DNA of 64,000 nucleotides from contig NZ_CP058316.1 in the NCBI RefSeq assembly GCF_013389665.1, positions 2,542,001-2,606,000 on the forward strand, given 5' to 3'. The translations under genes were made by a program, and so were the position numbers. The stretch comes from Microbacterium oleivorans (lineage in GTDB: Bacteria; Actinomycetota; Actinomycetes; Actinomycetales; Microbacteriaceae). Numbering within the stretch: the first letter of the stretch is position 1; each line of letters starts with the position of its first letter. Of this stretch, positions 35,601 to 43,845 are shown in pieces. The notes beneath the pieces are model-generated. The model was not told the origin of the DNA and searched no databases. It saw only the letters and a list, made by a program, of their open reading frames with translations.

Positions 35601-37103
35601 ATGCCCCTCTCCACCTCGCTCGAGCAGTACACCGTCTGGTTCGTCACCGGCAGCCAGAACCTCTACGGCGACGAGACCCTGCGTCAGGTCGCCGAGCAGT
35701 CGCAGCAGGTCGTCGCAGGCCTCGCAGGCCTTCCCGTCCGGGTCGAGTGGAAGCCGGTCCTGAAGGACTCCGACTCCATCCGCCGGCTGGCCCTGGACGC
35801 GAACGCCGACGACTCGGTGGTGGGCGTCATCGCGTGGATGCACACCTTCAGCCCCGCGAAGATGTGGATCACGGGTCTCGACGCGCTGCGCAAGCCCCTC
35901 CTGCACCTGCACACCCAGGCGAACGTCGAACTGCCCTGGGCCGACATCGACTTCGACTTCATGAACCTCAACCAGGCCGCCCACGGCGACCGGGAGTTCG
36001 GATACATCCAGACGCGACTCGGGGTGCCGCGCAAGACCGTCGTCGGTCACGTGTCGAACCCGGCCGTGACGCAGCAGGTCGAGGACTGGCAGCGTGCCGC
36101 CGCCGGCTGGCAGGCCGCCCGCACCCTCAAGCTCGCGCGCTTCGGCGACAACATGCGCTACGTCGCGGTCACCGAGGGAGACAAGACGGAGGCCGAGCTG
36201 CAGTTCGGCGTGCAGGTCAACACCTGGGGCGTGAACGAGCTGGCGGATGCGGTCGCCGCGGCCACCGACGAGCAGATCGACGACCTCGTCGCCGAATACA
36301 CCGCGTCGTACGACGTCGCCGACGAACTGCTCCCCGGCGCCGAGCGGCACCAGTCGCTGCGCGACGGCGCGGCCATCGAGGTCGGCCTGCGCTCGTTCCT
36401 CGAGGCTGGCGGCTTCGGCGCTTTCACGACGTCGTTCGAGGACCTCGGCGCGCTGAAGCAGCTGCCCGGCCTCGCGGTGCAGCGCCTCATGGCCGAAGGT
36501 TACGGCTTCGGCGCCGAGGGCGACTGGAAGACCGCGATCCTCGTCCGCGTCGCGAACGTCATGGGCGCCGGTCTTCCCGGTGGCGCGAGCCTCATGGAGG
36601 ACTACACCTATGACCTCGTCCCCGGCTCGGAGCGCATCCTCGGCGCCCACATGCTCGAGGTCTCGCCGTCGCTGACCACCGCGAAGCCGCGACTGGAGAT
36701 CCACCCGCTGGGCATCGGCGGGAAGGACGACCCCGTGCGTCTGGTCTTCACCGCCGACCCGGGTCCCGCGCTCGTTGTCGCACTGAGCGACATGCGCGAC
36801 CGGTTCCGGCTCACGGCGAACGTCGTCGAGAACGTCGAGGCCCCCGACCTCCCGAAGCTGCCCGTGGGCCGCGCGATCTGGAAGCCGGCGCCCGACTTCG
36901 CCACCTCGGCCGCATGCTGGCTCGCCGCCGGCGCCGCCCACCACACGGTCATGACGACCGCGGTGGGGCTCGAGGTCTTCCGAGACTTCGCCGAGATCGC
37001 GGGCACCGAGCTCGTGGTCATCGACGATGACACGACGGTGCGAGGATTCCAGAAGGAGCTCCGCTGGAACCAGGCCTACTACCGCCTGGCCCGCGGACTG
37101 TGA
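35601..37103 (+). CDS. araA: L-arabinose isomerase
   Basis: A 500-aa enzyme of full length converting L-arabinose to L-ribulose with Mn2+. It opens with [18 protein letters not shown], shows [27 protein letters not shown] (metal/substrate Glu) and [12 protein letters not shown] near the C terminus with the conserved His. The ATG follows GAAAGAAG, 18 bp after the kinase stop, so it is in one operon. L-ribulose-5-phosphate 4-epimerase (araD), the next step, is not in this window. Confidence 0.97.
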   Translation: MPLSTSLEQYTVWFVTGSQNLYGDETLRQVAEQSQQVVAGLAGLPVRVEWKPVLKDSDSIRRLALDANADDSVVGVIAWMHTFSPAKMWITGLDALRKPLLHLHTQANVELPWADIDFDFMNLNQAAHGDREFGYIQTRLGVPRKTVVGHVSNPAVTQQVEDWQRAAAGWQAARTLKLARFGDNMRYVAVTEGDKTEAELQFGVQVNTWGVNELADAVAAATDEQIDDLVAEYTASYDVADELLPGAERHQSLRDGAAIEVGLRSFLEAGGFGAFTTSFEDLGALKQLPGLAVQRLMAEGYGFGAEGDWKTAILVRVANVMGAGLPGGASLMEDYTYDLVPGSERILGAHMLEVSPSLTTAKPRLEIHPLGIGGKDDPVRLVFTADPGPALVVALSDMRDRFRLTANVVENVEAPDLPKLPVGRAIWKPAPDFATSAACWLAAGAAHHTVMTTAVGLEVFRDFAEIAGTELVVIDDDTTVRGFQKELRWNQAYYRLARGL

Positions 37104-37135
37104 GCTCCGGACACCAGAACCGAGAGGGGACGCCC

Positions 37136-38071
37136 GTGGCGGCATCCGGAACGTCGTACGTCCTGCGCGCCGGGGAGGCCGAGGCGATCGTCGCGAGCGT
37201 GGGGGCGTCGTTGCGCTCGTACCGTGTGGGCGGTCGTGACCTCGTGGTGCCCTACGGCGAGGACGAGGTGCGCCCGGGGTACCGGGGGGCGACGCTGGCG
37301 CCGTGGCCCAACCGCGTCGTCGACGGCGAGTACGAGGTGCGTGGCAGGCGATACCGTCTGGCGCTGACCGAGCCCGAGCGCCGTCACGCCCTCCACGGGC
37401 TGGTCGCCTGGCTCGACTTCGAGGCGGTGGTCATCGCGGCCGACCACGTCACGCTCGCGGCCACGGTGGTGGCGCAGACCGCGTACCCGTGGACGCTGCG
37501 CGTCGAGACGACGTACCGGCTCGGCGCCGACGGCCTGACGCAGACGGTGCGGGCGACCAACGAGAGTGCGGATGCCGCACCCTTCGGCACCGGCCCGCAT
37601 CCCTACCTCGTCGCGGGGCCTGCGCCGCTGGACGAGTGGACCCTCGAGCTTCCTGCCGACCGGGTGCTCGAGGTGACCCCCGACCGGCTCGCGCCGATCG
37701 CGGTGAAGGATGTCGACGGTGTCGCCGGGTTCGATTTCCGGGAGGCGCGCGTGCTCGGAGCCGTCGAGATCGATCACGCGTTCACCGACGTCGTCCGGGA
37801 TGCCGCCGGCCGAGCCGCCGTGCGCGTCGTCGATCCGTCGGGATCGGGGGTCGAGATCAGCTGGGACGAGTCATGTCCGTGGGTGCAGGTGCACACCGCC
37901 GACCTGCCGGGCGGGCCGGCGCAGCCGGGCCATCGCGCGGGTCTTGCGGTGGAGCCGATGACCTGCGCACCTGACGCTTTCAACGACGCTCGGTACGACT
38001 ACGACACCGGCCTGCGCTTCATCGCCCCCGGGGGCTCGGACGAGGCTTCGTGGCGGATCCGTCCGCTCTGA
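37136..38071 (+). CDS. Aldose 1-epimerase family protein
   Basis: A 311-aa galactose mutarotase-like protein. ATLAPWPNRVVDGEY, RRHALHGLVAW (active-site His) and TGPHPYLVAG (second His) are visible, with EPMTCAPDAFN near the end. It interconverts sugar anomers, so it would feed galactose or arabinose released by the GH42 enzyme. GAGAGGGGA about 7 nt before GTG 37136 supports this start over the earlier GTG 37100. It is the last gene of the arabinose block. Confidence 0.9.
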   Translation: MAASGTSYVLRAGEAEAIVASVGASLRSYRVGGRDLVVPYGEDEVRPGYRGATLAPWPNRVVDGEYEVRGRRYRLALTEPERRHALHGLVAWLDFEAVVIAADHVTLAATVVAQTAYPWTLRVETTYRLGADGLTQTVRATNESADAAPFGTGPHPYLVAGPAPLDEWTLELPADRVLEVTPDRLAPIAVKDVDGVAGFDFREARVLGAVEIDHAFTDVVRDAAGRAAVRVVDPSGSGVEISWDESCPWVQVHTADLPGGPAQPGHRAGLAVEPMTCAPDAFNDARYDYDTGLRFIAPGGSDEASWRIRPL

Positions 38072-38092
38072 GATCCCGGTGAGCCGGCGTCG

Positions 38093-38641
38093 TCAGTGCC
38101 CGTGGCCGGGCACGACGATCGGGTTGCCGCTGTCGTCGACGTAGCTTCCGGCCTCGGCGGCGCTGAGAGCGGGCGTCACCAGGATGGCTACGGCGAGCGC
38201 GCCGACCACGATGCCGAGGACGCCGGCCGCGGGTGCGGGGCCGGCCTGACGAGTCGCGTCGGCGACGGCGCCCGACGAGCGGGAGCGACGGCGCAGCAGG
38301 ACGGCTGCGGCGACCCCGAGCGCGAGCCACAGCACCACCGCGACGGCGACGGCGTGGACGCTCACTCGAACGGGGTCGACGAAGAGAGCCACCCCGGCGA
38401 ACAGTGTGCCGAGGAGTGCAATCGCCATGGCGAGCCGCGGTGCCACCAGGCGGCCGCGAGCGAGGGCGACGATCCCCCAGACGAGGGCGACCGCCCCCAC
38501 GGCGGCCAGCACGAGGCCGACGCCGCGTGAAGCGACGTCGACCCCGCGGGTGACCATGCCGCCGCTGAGCCCGAGCAGGACGAGCCCGGCGCCCCAGGCG
38601 GCGAGCGACGGCCAGGAACGGGTCAGGGCGGCGAGGCTCAT
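38093..38641 (-). CDS. Hypothetical membrane protein
   Basis: A 182-aa protein with about four hydrophobic helices (LAAWGAGLVLLGLSGG; GVGLVLAAVGAVALVWGIVAL; LAMAIALLGTLFAGVALFVD; AVAVAVVLWLALGVAAAVLL) and a fifth near the C terminus (GVLGIVVGALAVAILV), ending in VDDSGNPIVVPGHGH. Its ATG overlaps the stop of the DUF4383 gene by one base, so the two are translated in tandem. No known family is recognised. Confidence 0.75.
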   Translation of the reverse strand: MSLAALTRSWPSLAAWGAGLVLLGLSGGMVTRGVDVASRGVGLVLAAVGAVALVWGIVALARGRLVAPRLAMAIALLGTLFAGVALFVDPVRVSVHAVAVAVVLWLALGVAAAVLLRRRSRSSGAVADATRQAGPAPAAGVLGIVVGALAVAILVTPALSAAEAGSYVDDSGNPIVVPGHGH

Positions 38642-39051
38642 CAGACGGCCGAGCGGGGCGCGACGGCGCGGTCGGTGCCGAAGCCGACGCCGAGCAGGAT
38701 CAGCGCGCTGCCGAGGTGGAGGATGTGGTCGGCCGTGTTCAGGGCGAGGATGTTGAGCGAGCCGCCCTCGATGAAGAAGCCGACGATGCCGAGCAGCAGG
38801 TACGCGAGGCCGACGACGATGTTGACGCCCTTCGCGGCGCGGACGCCCGACAGGCCGCCGATCAGCAGCGCTGCGCCGATCAGGAGGTGAGCGATGTTGT
38901 GCAGCGGGTTCACCTCGAAGATGCCCAACAGCAGGCCACCGTCGGTGGCGATGAAGTCCACGCCCGCCGTGACGGTGAAGCCGAGAAGGCCGACCAGGAT
39001 GTAGACGGCGCCGAAGATGATCGCGACGAGGCGATTCGGTGATGTACGCAT
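38641..39051 (-). CDS. DUF4383 membrane protein
   Basis: A 136-aa protein with four transmembrane helices. The family pattern is NRLVAIIFGAVYILVGLLGF at the start and NPLHNIAHLLIGAALLIGG in the middle, with a second similar DHILHLGSALILLGVG stretch, which fits DUF4383 of actinobacteria. The role is unknown. GGAGGGAACC is upstream of the ATG. It leads a two-gene operon with the next membrane protein. An odd minus-strand hairpin with a T-run lies 116 bp before its start. Confidence 0.85.
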   Translation of the reverse strand: MRTSPNRLVAIIFGAVYILVGLLGFTVTAGVDFIATDGGLLLGIFEVNPLHNIAHLLIGAALLIGGLSGVRAAKGVNIVVGLAYLLLGIVGFFIEGGSLNILALNTADHILHLGSALILLGVGFGTDRAVAPRSAV

Positions 39052-39166
39052 GAGGGTTCCCTCCCATAGAGCGACGGATGTCGCGGTGCTTCGTTTGTTC
39101 GGTGGAGATGTCAGATCGGTTTGCCCTGAGGGTGCCCGGTCTTCGTTTCGTCTCGGGTGCGGATGG

Positions 39167-39195
39167 AAAAAGCCCCGGCGTTCGAGGTCCGGGGC
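39167..39195 (-). terminator. Intrinsic terminator in front of the DUF4383 operon
   Basis: Read on the minus strand, GCCCCGG (39195-39189), a 10-nt loop, CCGGGGC (39178-39172) and TTTTT (39171-39167) form a textbook intrinsic terminator. No minus-strand gene ends before it; it lies in the 246-bp gap 39052-39297. It may be an attenuator for the DUF4383 operon leader or end a small RNA. The rest of that gap shows nothing else I can support. Confidence 0.7.
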
Positions 39196-39297
39196 CCGGT
39201 GACGACGACTGACGTCGGCCTTAACGCGAGGCTAGAGTCAGCGAGTTCACGGCTCACAGGGCTTGCGTCGGACATGGCTGGGTGGTAGGTCGCAAGC

Positions 39298-39726
39298 GTG
39301 CGCTACGAGACGACACTGTCGCAGTTCGGCAACAACACGGGAATCGAGGTGCCCGTCGCGGTGCTGGAGGCGCTCGGGGGCGGACGGCGTCCGCCGGTCT
39401 CCCTCGTCGTGAACGGGTACGCGTTCGACAGCACCGTGGGGGCGATGGCCGGAATGGCGCTCGTGCCTTTCTCCGCGCAGCGGCGTCGGGAGAGCGGGCT
39501 CTCCGGTGGCGACGCCATCACCGTCGACATCCGCCTCGACGACCAGCCGCGTGAGGTGGTCGTGCCCGCTGATCTGGCGGCTGCCCTGGATGTCGCGGCC
39601 CGGCGCGGCGCGTTCGACGCGCTCGCTCCCAGCGCGCGCGCGGCGCGCGTGGCGAGGATCGAGTCCGCGAAGGCACCCGACACCCGCGCGCGCCGTGTCG
39701 CGGCGATCGTCGCCGACCTCGCCTGA
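39298..39726 (+). CDS. DUF1905/YdeI (OmdA)-like protein
   Basis: A 142-aa protein. The N-terminal 95 residues have the DUF1905 beta-barrel pattern (GIEVPVAVLEALGGGRRPPVSLVVNGY and DAITVDIRLDD). The C-terminal part (FDALAPSARAARVARIESAKAPDTRARRV) matches the bacteriocin-protection YdeI/OmdA tail. Function is not well understood; YdeI-like proteins are linked to stress and peptide resistance. Start GTG 39298. Confidence 0.85.
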   Translation: MRYETTLSQFGNNTGIEVPVAVLEALGGGRRPPVSLVVNGYAFDSTVGAMAGMALVPFSAQRRRESGLSGGDAITVDIRLDDQPREVVVPADLAAALDVAARRGAFDALAPSARAARVARIESAKAPDTRARRVAAIVADLA

Positions 39727-39771
39727 GGGAGCCCGCCCCGTAGGATTGGAGCGAGGTGAGGAGGGGCAACG

Positions 39772-40389
39772 GTGGCCACCCGTCAAGCGCGCATCAAGAG
39801 CTCGGAGATCGTCGCCGAAGGGCTCTACATCGCCTCCGCGGCGACGCGCCTCGCCCTGAAGAATGCGATCCTCGTCGACATCCTCGCGGCCGGCCGCGAC
39901 TTCGACGCCGACAACTTCCTCGATGACGCCCGGCAGGCGCTCACCTCCCTCGCCGAGGAGGCCGAGGCCGACGCGGAGCGTACGCGTCGCGAGCGGAAGG
40001 CCGCGAGCGGCCGCTACAGCGATTCGGGCGGCACGCACGACTATCGGAGCCGCGATGTCGCCAACCTGCGGCGGCGGCGGCGGCAGTCGCTGCGCATCGC
40101 CAAGGAGCTTCGCGAGCGCGCCGCCGACGAGACCGAGCTGCGCAAGCTCATCGCCGACGCCCGCGAGGCCGCGTGGTCCGAGGTCGCCGGCAACATCGAC
40201 CGCACGCTCCGCATCGAGGCGGCGCGGCCCGATCTGGAGCCCGACTACGACCGCATGAGGACGGCTCGCATGCAGGCGCTGCGGATGGTCGATCTGCCGA
40301 GGCTCCGGTCGCAGCGGCGCAGTGCGCAGCAGCAGGTCGAGGAGCGTGACCGCGCCATCGCATCTGACGTCTCGGAGATCATCGATTAG
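39772..40389 (+). CDS. Conserved hypothetical helical protein
   Basis: A 205-aa protein, mostly alpha-helical and highly charged (AEEAEADAERTRRERK; RRRRRQSLRIAKELRERA; ADAREAAWSEV), likely a coiled coil and possibly nucleic-acid or cytoskeleton associated. It appears conserved in the Microbacteriaceae by my recollection, without a solid function. GAGGAGG precedes GTG 39772, and a TAGGAT -10 is 25 bp upstream. It ends 76 bp before the tRNA gene. Confidence 0.75.
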   Translation: MATRQARIKSSEIVAEGLYIASAATRLALKNAILVDILAAGRDFDADNFLDDARQALTSLAEEAEADAERTRRERKAASGRYSDSGGTHDYRSRDVANLRRRRRQSLRIAKELRERAADETELRKLIADAREAAWSEVAGNIDRTLRIEAARPDLEPDYDRMRTARMQALRMVDLPRLRSQRRSAQQQVEERDRAIASDVSEIID

Positions 40390-40465
40390 CCGCATCGGCC
40401 TCGATTCGCTCTTCCCGGAGGAGTGGGCTATTCTTGACGACGGCCCACGAGAGATCGCAGGCCAG

Positions 40466-40538
40466 GCGCCCGTAGCTCAATGGATAGAGCATCTGACTAC
40501 GGATCAGAAGGTTAGGGGTTCGAGTCCCTTCGGGCGCA
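40466..40538 (+). tRNA. tRNA-Arg (anticodon ACG)
   Basis: A 73-nt cloverleaf: acceptor GCGCCCG pairs with CGGGCGC, the anticodon stem TCTGA/TCAGA closes the loop CTACGGA with anticodon ACG, and the T-loop reads GTTCGAGTC. The discriminator is A; CCA is not encoded. Its 3' half is repeated at 49295-49353, marking it as an integration site. Confidence 0.96.
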
Positions 40539-40555
40539 CACTGTGTTGAGACAGT
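40497..40555 (+). repeat. attL-like direct repeat (tRNA-Arg 3' half plus flank)
   Basis: Starts in the anticodon loop (CTACGG) and runs 17 nt past the tRNA. It matches 49295-49353 at 57 of 59 positions. This copy completes the working tRNA. Confidence 0.85.
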
Positions 40556-40562
40556 CCTTCAA

Positions 40563-40592
40563 CGAAAACCCGCGGATATCCGCGGGTTTTCG
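40563..40592. terminator. Perfect hairpin after tRNA-Arg
   Basis: A perfect 30-bp palindrome (arms 40563-40577 and 40578-40592) with an A-run on one side and a TTTT on the other works as an intrinsic terminator in both directions. It lies 25 bp after the tRNA and just beyond the repeat, so it belongs to the island. Confidence 0.85.
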
Positions 40593-40718
40593 TGGTTTCT
40601 GGGGGAGTGGGGACCGTCTGATTCGGCTGATCAGCTTCTGATTTCGGGAGCGCGAACTGGGCGCGCGAGCGACTGATAGGGGCGCACGGCGAACGACCCA
40701 TGATCGAGTGCCGGTGAT

Positions 40719-40886
40719 TCAGTAGTGGTCTCGCGCTTGCAGGATGACGATGTGGTCGTCAGCCACGTAGTACACCAGTCGGTTCTTCTCATCGATTCGA
40801 CGAGACCACGCGCCGGAAAGGACGTGCCGGAGCGGTTCGGGTTTGCCGATGCCGTTGAACGGATCGCGGGTGACGACCGCGATCGG
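40719..40886 (-). pseudogene. Txe/YoeB-type toxin, C-terminal remnant
   Basis: Minus-strand codons read [20 protein letters not shown], then [16 protein letters not shown] and end ILQARDHY. This is the C-terminal half of YoeB-family mRNA interferases, including the GKPEPL, WSRRI and terminal HY features. The N-terminal half and start codon are absent: in the same frame the preceding codon block ends with the stop of the response regulator (40887-40889). No antitoxin (YefM) gene is nearby. It is a broken gene at the island edge. Confidence 0.75.
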
Positions 40887-41546
40887 TCACTCGACCGTGA
40901 TGATGCCGGTTCGGATGCCCCAGAGCACAGCCTGAAGCCGGTCGCGCGATCCCGTCTTCTGGAGGAGTCCCGCGAGGTGGTATTTCACCGTCGTGGGTTC
41001 GATGAAGAGGCTGGTCGCGATCTCCGCGTTGGACGATCCCTGCGCCAAGAGGTGGAGGACGTCGCGCTCTCGATCGGTGAGGGCCGCCGCGGCGGAGGGG
41101 CGACGCGTGGCGGCGGCGCGCCTGCGTTCCCCGAATTCTTTGAGGATGCGACGGGTGAGTCTCTGGTCGAGGGTTCCGTCCCCGGCGGCTACCGAGCGGA
41201 CCGCCTGTCGCAGCGTGTGCTCGTCGGCCCCTTTGAGGAGGAATCCCGCGGCGCCCGCCTCGAGGGCCGCGAAGATGTCGGCGTCGACGTCGAAGGTCGT
41301 GAGGATGAGGACGTCGGAACTGATGCTTAGATCAGCGACGATGGCCCGGGTGGCTGCGATACCGTCCGTTCCGGGCATGCGGATGTCCATGCAGACTACG
41401 TCGGGACGCAGTTCCCTCGTGAGGCGCACCGCCTCGTCGCCGTCAGCTGCTTCACCGACGACGTCGATGTCGTCGGCGGTGCTGAGAACGACGGACAGGC
41501 CGGCGCGGACGATCAGCTGGTCGTCGGCGACGACGACACGGATCAT
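40887..41546 (-). CDS. LuxR/NarL family response regulator
   Basis: A 219-aa regulator with a receiver domain (MIRVVVADDQLIVRAGL, phospho-acceptor Asp in VVCMDIRMPG, Lys in GFLLKGAD) and a C-terminal LuxR helix-turn-helix (TDRERDVLHLLAQGSSNAEIA, VKYHLAGLLQK). ATG 41546 overlaps the kinase stop, so kinase and regulator form a pair. The linked ABC exporter upstream in the same direction is the probable target. It ends next to the YoeB remnant at the island's left end. Confidence 0.93.
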   Translation of the reverse strand: MIRVVVADDQLIVRAGLSVVLSTADDIDVVGEAADGDEAVRLTRELRPDVVCMDIRMPGTDGIAATRAIVADLSISSDVLILTTFDVDADIFAALEAGAAGFLLKGADEHTLRQAVRSVAAGDGTLDQRLTRRILKEFGERRRAAATRRPSAAAALTDRERDVLHLLAQGSSNAEIATSLFIEPTTVKYHLAGLLQKTGSRDRLQAVLWGIRTGIITVE

Positions 41547-42775
41547 GAGGCATCCGCCAGGGCAGTAGGGATGAACATCCGATTGGTCCAGCCGCCGTCT
41601 GCGGCGGGGCCGGTCTCCACCGTGGCGCCGACGAGATCGGCTCTCTCGGTCATCCCGGCGAGGCCGTATCCCTCCGGCTCTCGGGGGGAGAGAGTGGTGT
41701 CCGGAACGTCGCCGGGTTCGTTGCGGACGGTGACACTCACACCTTCGCTCGTCCAGTTCACCGACACATGGCACGGTGCGCTCGGCGCGTGGCGCGCCGC
41801 GTTGGCGAGGGATTCCTGCACCATCCGGTACGCGGCGGTCTCGGCCAGCGGGCCGAGTGTACGGGGCTCTCCGACTGTCTCCAGGTCGACACCCTGTCCG
41901 CGTTCTCGGGCGGCTGCCACGAGAGCCGTGATGCCGGTCACGGTGGCGGTCGGGTTCACGCGCGCAGGGGAGGAGGGTTCGTCATCGTCGCGGAGAAGCC
42001 CTACCGTGCGGCGGAGGTCGACGAGGGTCGTGCGGGCGTCGTCCTGCACGGTGTGCAGCATCCCTCGAGCGCGCTCCGGATCGGTGGTGAGCAGCGCGCT
42101 CGCCGCCTGCGCGCCGACGATGATGCCGGACAGATGGTGGCCCGCGATGTCGTGAAGCTCCCGCGCAAGAGCCGCACGTTCGGCGCGCACCTGGCGTTCG
42201 GCGGCAGCTCGCCGCTCCGCCTCGACCATGCGGGCCTGCGTGTGGAGTGCAGTGCTCAGACGTTCCCGTCCCCGCGCGTACTCGGCCGCGGCCGCGGGGA
42301 GTACATAAAGCAGTCCTATGCGCGCCACCGCGGTGGCCACCAGCACGACGAGCGTCGCGCCCGAGCCGGCAGCCATGGATGCCGCGCCCACGACGGCTGT
42401 CGCAGTTGCCCCGCAGGCCAGGGCCGTCACTCTTGTCGCGTTCCGACCCTCTCGGGCAACGGCGTACGAGGCGAGCATGACGCCCAGCGCTCCGATGCCG
42501 AGCTCGCCGTCGGTCGTGGCGAGGATCGCGAGGTCGGCGGCCACCACGACCGCGAACGACGACAGCGGAGATCGGCGACGCCAGAGCAATGCGACTGCTT
42601 GGACGAGGACGAGGCCGCCGTGGACGAGCGGCGAGACGTCGCCGAACACCGACGTCGGCAGCGCTTCTCCCCAGAGCGCCAGACCGAGGTAGCCGACGGC
42701 GACCGCTGCGACGAGGATCGGCGGAAGCGTTGCCCGCAGGCGTGTGGGGGGCGCCGCGCGGCCGGGCGAAGACAT
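41543..42775 (-). CDS. Sensor histidine kinase (NarX/DesK type)
   Basis: A 410-aa kinase with about five N-terminal transmembrane helices in residues 10-140. The HisKA_3 dimerisation segment carries the phospho-acceptor His in ARELHDIAGHHLSGII, and the HATPase domain has the N-box ESLANAARHA and a G-box GYGLAGMTERA. No extracytoplasmic sensor domain is present, so it may sense in the membrane, as antibiotic-responsive kinases next to ABC pumps do. I take ATG 42775; upstream starts fall in a hairpin. Confidence 0.9.
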   Translation of the reverse strand: MSSPGRAAPPTRLRATLPPILVAAVAVGYLGLALWGEALPTSVFGDVSPLVHGGLVLVQAVALLWRRRSPLSSFAVVVAADLAILATTDGELGIGALGVMLASYAVAREGRNATRVTALACGATATAVVGAASMAAGSGATLVVLVATAVARIGLLYVLPAAAAEYARGRERLSTALHTQARMVEAERRAAAERQVRAERAALARELHDIAGHHLSGIIVGAQAASALLTTDPERARGMLHTVQDDARTTLVDLRRTVGLLRDDDEPSSPARVNPTATVTGITALVAAARERGQGVDLETVGEPRTLGPLAETAAYRMVQESLANAARHAPSAPCHVSVNWTSEGVSVTVRNEPGDVPDTTLSPREPEGYGLAGMTERADLVGATVETGPAADGGWTNRMFIPTALADAS

Positions 42776-42790
42776 GGAATGAGTCAACCA

Positions 42791-42828
42791 TGACGGATGC
42801 CGGCCCCGCGGGGGACCGGCATCCGTCA
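42791..42828 (-). terminator. Hairpin between small membrane peptide gene and kinase gene
   Basis: TGACGGATGCCGG (42791-42803) and CCGGCATCCGTCA (42816-42828) form a perfect 13-bp inverted repeat between the end of the ABC/peptide operon and the kinase start. It may terminate or reduce read-through into the two-component genes. Confidence 0.65.
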
Positions 42829-42866
42829 GGCTCGTGTGCGTCATAATCACGGGCCGGGGTTCAGCG

Positions 42867-43001
42867 TCACGGCCACGTCATGTTCTCGACGACACTGATC
42901 CATGCCGGCTCGCCCGTGGGGCCCGACAGGCCCTGCCAGATGCCCGACACGACAGCCCCGACGATCAGGATTATCGACGACACCACGACGATGGTCCTCA
43001 T
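42867..43001 (-). CDS. 44-aa single-span membrane peptide in ABC/two-component operon
   Basis: An ORF of 44 codons: MRTIVVVSSIILIVGAVVSG, then IWQGLSGPTGEP and a short tail ending VVENMTWP. One strong hydrophobic helix (residues 3-21) would span the membrane with the 20-residue tail outside. GGGGAGA is 8-10 nt before the ATG, and the start lies 19 bp after the permease stop on the same strand. No family is recognised. By position it could be an accessory subunit of the pump, a regulator of the kinase, or a secreted peptide. Confidence 0.6.
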   Translation of the reverse strand: MRTIVVVSSIILIVGAVVSGIWQGLSGPTGEPAWISVVENMTWP

Positions 43002-43020
43002 CCTGGTCTTCTCCCCGCGC

Positions 43021-43845
43021 TCAGACATCGCGACGAGAAAGCGAGAACGATGCCGCGGCGAGGACGGCGGCCGTCACTGCGAGCAACGCGCCGATCGCGA
43101 CGGCGCCATTCACCGTGATCGAGCCGCCGTGGATCACGTTTTGAGCGAGGGCGAGGGGAAGGAACTGCGTCCACACGACCTGCGCACCGCCGCCGACGAG
43201 GTGGGCCACGGCCGTCAGGATCGGTTCGGCGATCAGGATGCCGATCATCACGAGCACGCCGGTCAGCTGCGAGCGGCACACGATTCCGACGCCGAGCCCG
43301 ACGATGGCGAGAGACGCCACTACGAGGACGCCGCGCGCCGAGGTACCGGCAAGTTCGCCCAGCGCCGGTGCGAACGAGATCCCCGTGATCGCGAGCGAGC
43401 CCGCGAGGGTCAGCAGACTGACGAGCGCGAGGATGACGCCGACGACTCCGCCGACGATGCCGACGGCCGCGGCTTTGCCCATCACGACGCGAGGACGTCG
43501 CGGGCTTGCGAGCACGGCGCCGACCATGCCGCCGTAGCGATCGTCGCTCGTTCCCGCGAGCACGCCCAGCAGGACGATCGCGATCAGCGCCAGGCCGACC
43601 GATCCGCCGCCCATCGTCGTGCCCAGCGGCGACAGGGCGTCGAGCTGCGCGGCGCGATCGGCGAGGTCGACGGAGGGGAGGTCGTCGCCGAGCGCCGCGG
43701 CGCCGGGTCCGAGGTCGCCCCTGGTGAGAGCGGGGATGAGCGTCACGAAAACGAGCTGGGTCATGATGAGGCCGAGCATCGCGACGGCCACGGCGACCTT
43801 GGTCGCGGTGGTGGTGACGATTCCGAGGAGTTCCGCGCGCACCAT
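43021..43845 (-). CDS. ABC exporter permease (ABC-2 type)
   Basis: A 274-aa membrane protein with six helices. The first (VAVAVAMLGLIMTQLVFVTLIPAL) is followed by a 60-residue outside loop, then five closely spaced helices. The layout fits ABC-2/NatB-like permeases. Its ATG overlaps the ATPase stop, so the two are partners. A two-component system downstream suggests induction by a membrane stress or antibiotic. Confidence 0.88.
   Translation of the reverse strand: MVRAELLGIVTTTATKVAVAVAMLGLIMTQLVFVTLIPALTRGDLGPGAAALGDDLPSVDLADRAAQLDALSPLGTTMGGGSVGLALIAIVLLGVLAGTSDDRYGGMVGAVLASPRRPRVVMGKAAAVGIVGGVVGVILALVSLLTLAGSLAITGISFAPALGELAGTSARGVLVVASLAIVGLGVGIVCRSQLTGVLVMIGILIAEPILTAVAHLVGGGAQVVWTQFLPLALAQNVIHGGSITVNGAVAIGALLAVTAAVLAAASFSLSRRDV

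Noticed and set aside
32907-37145. 1412-aa minus-strand ORF opposite lacI, kinase and araA
   Set aside because: Antisense shadow kept open by high GC; three well-supported genes lie on the plus strand.
40504-40701. Minus-strand ORF ending in RPKGLEPLTF over tRNA-Arg
   Set aside because: This is the familiar false ORF from the antisense of a tRNA 3' end. The same ending appears at 49302-49676 over the attR copy for the same reason.
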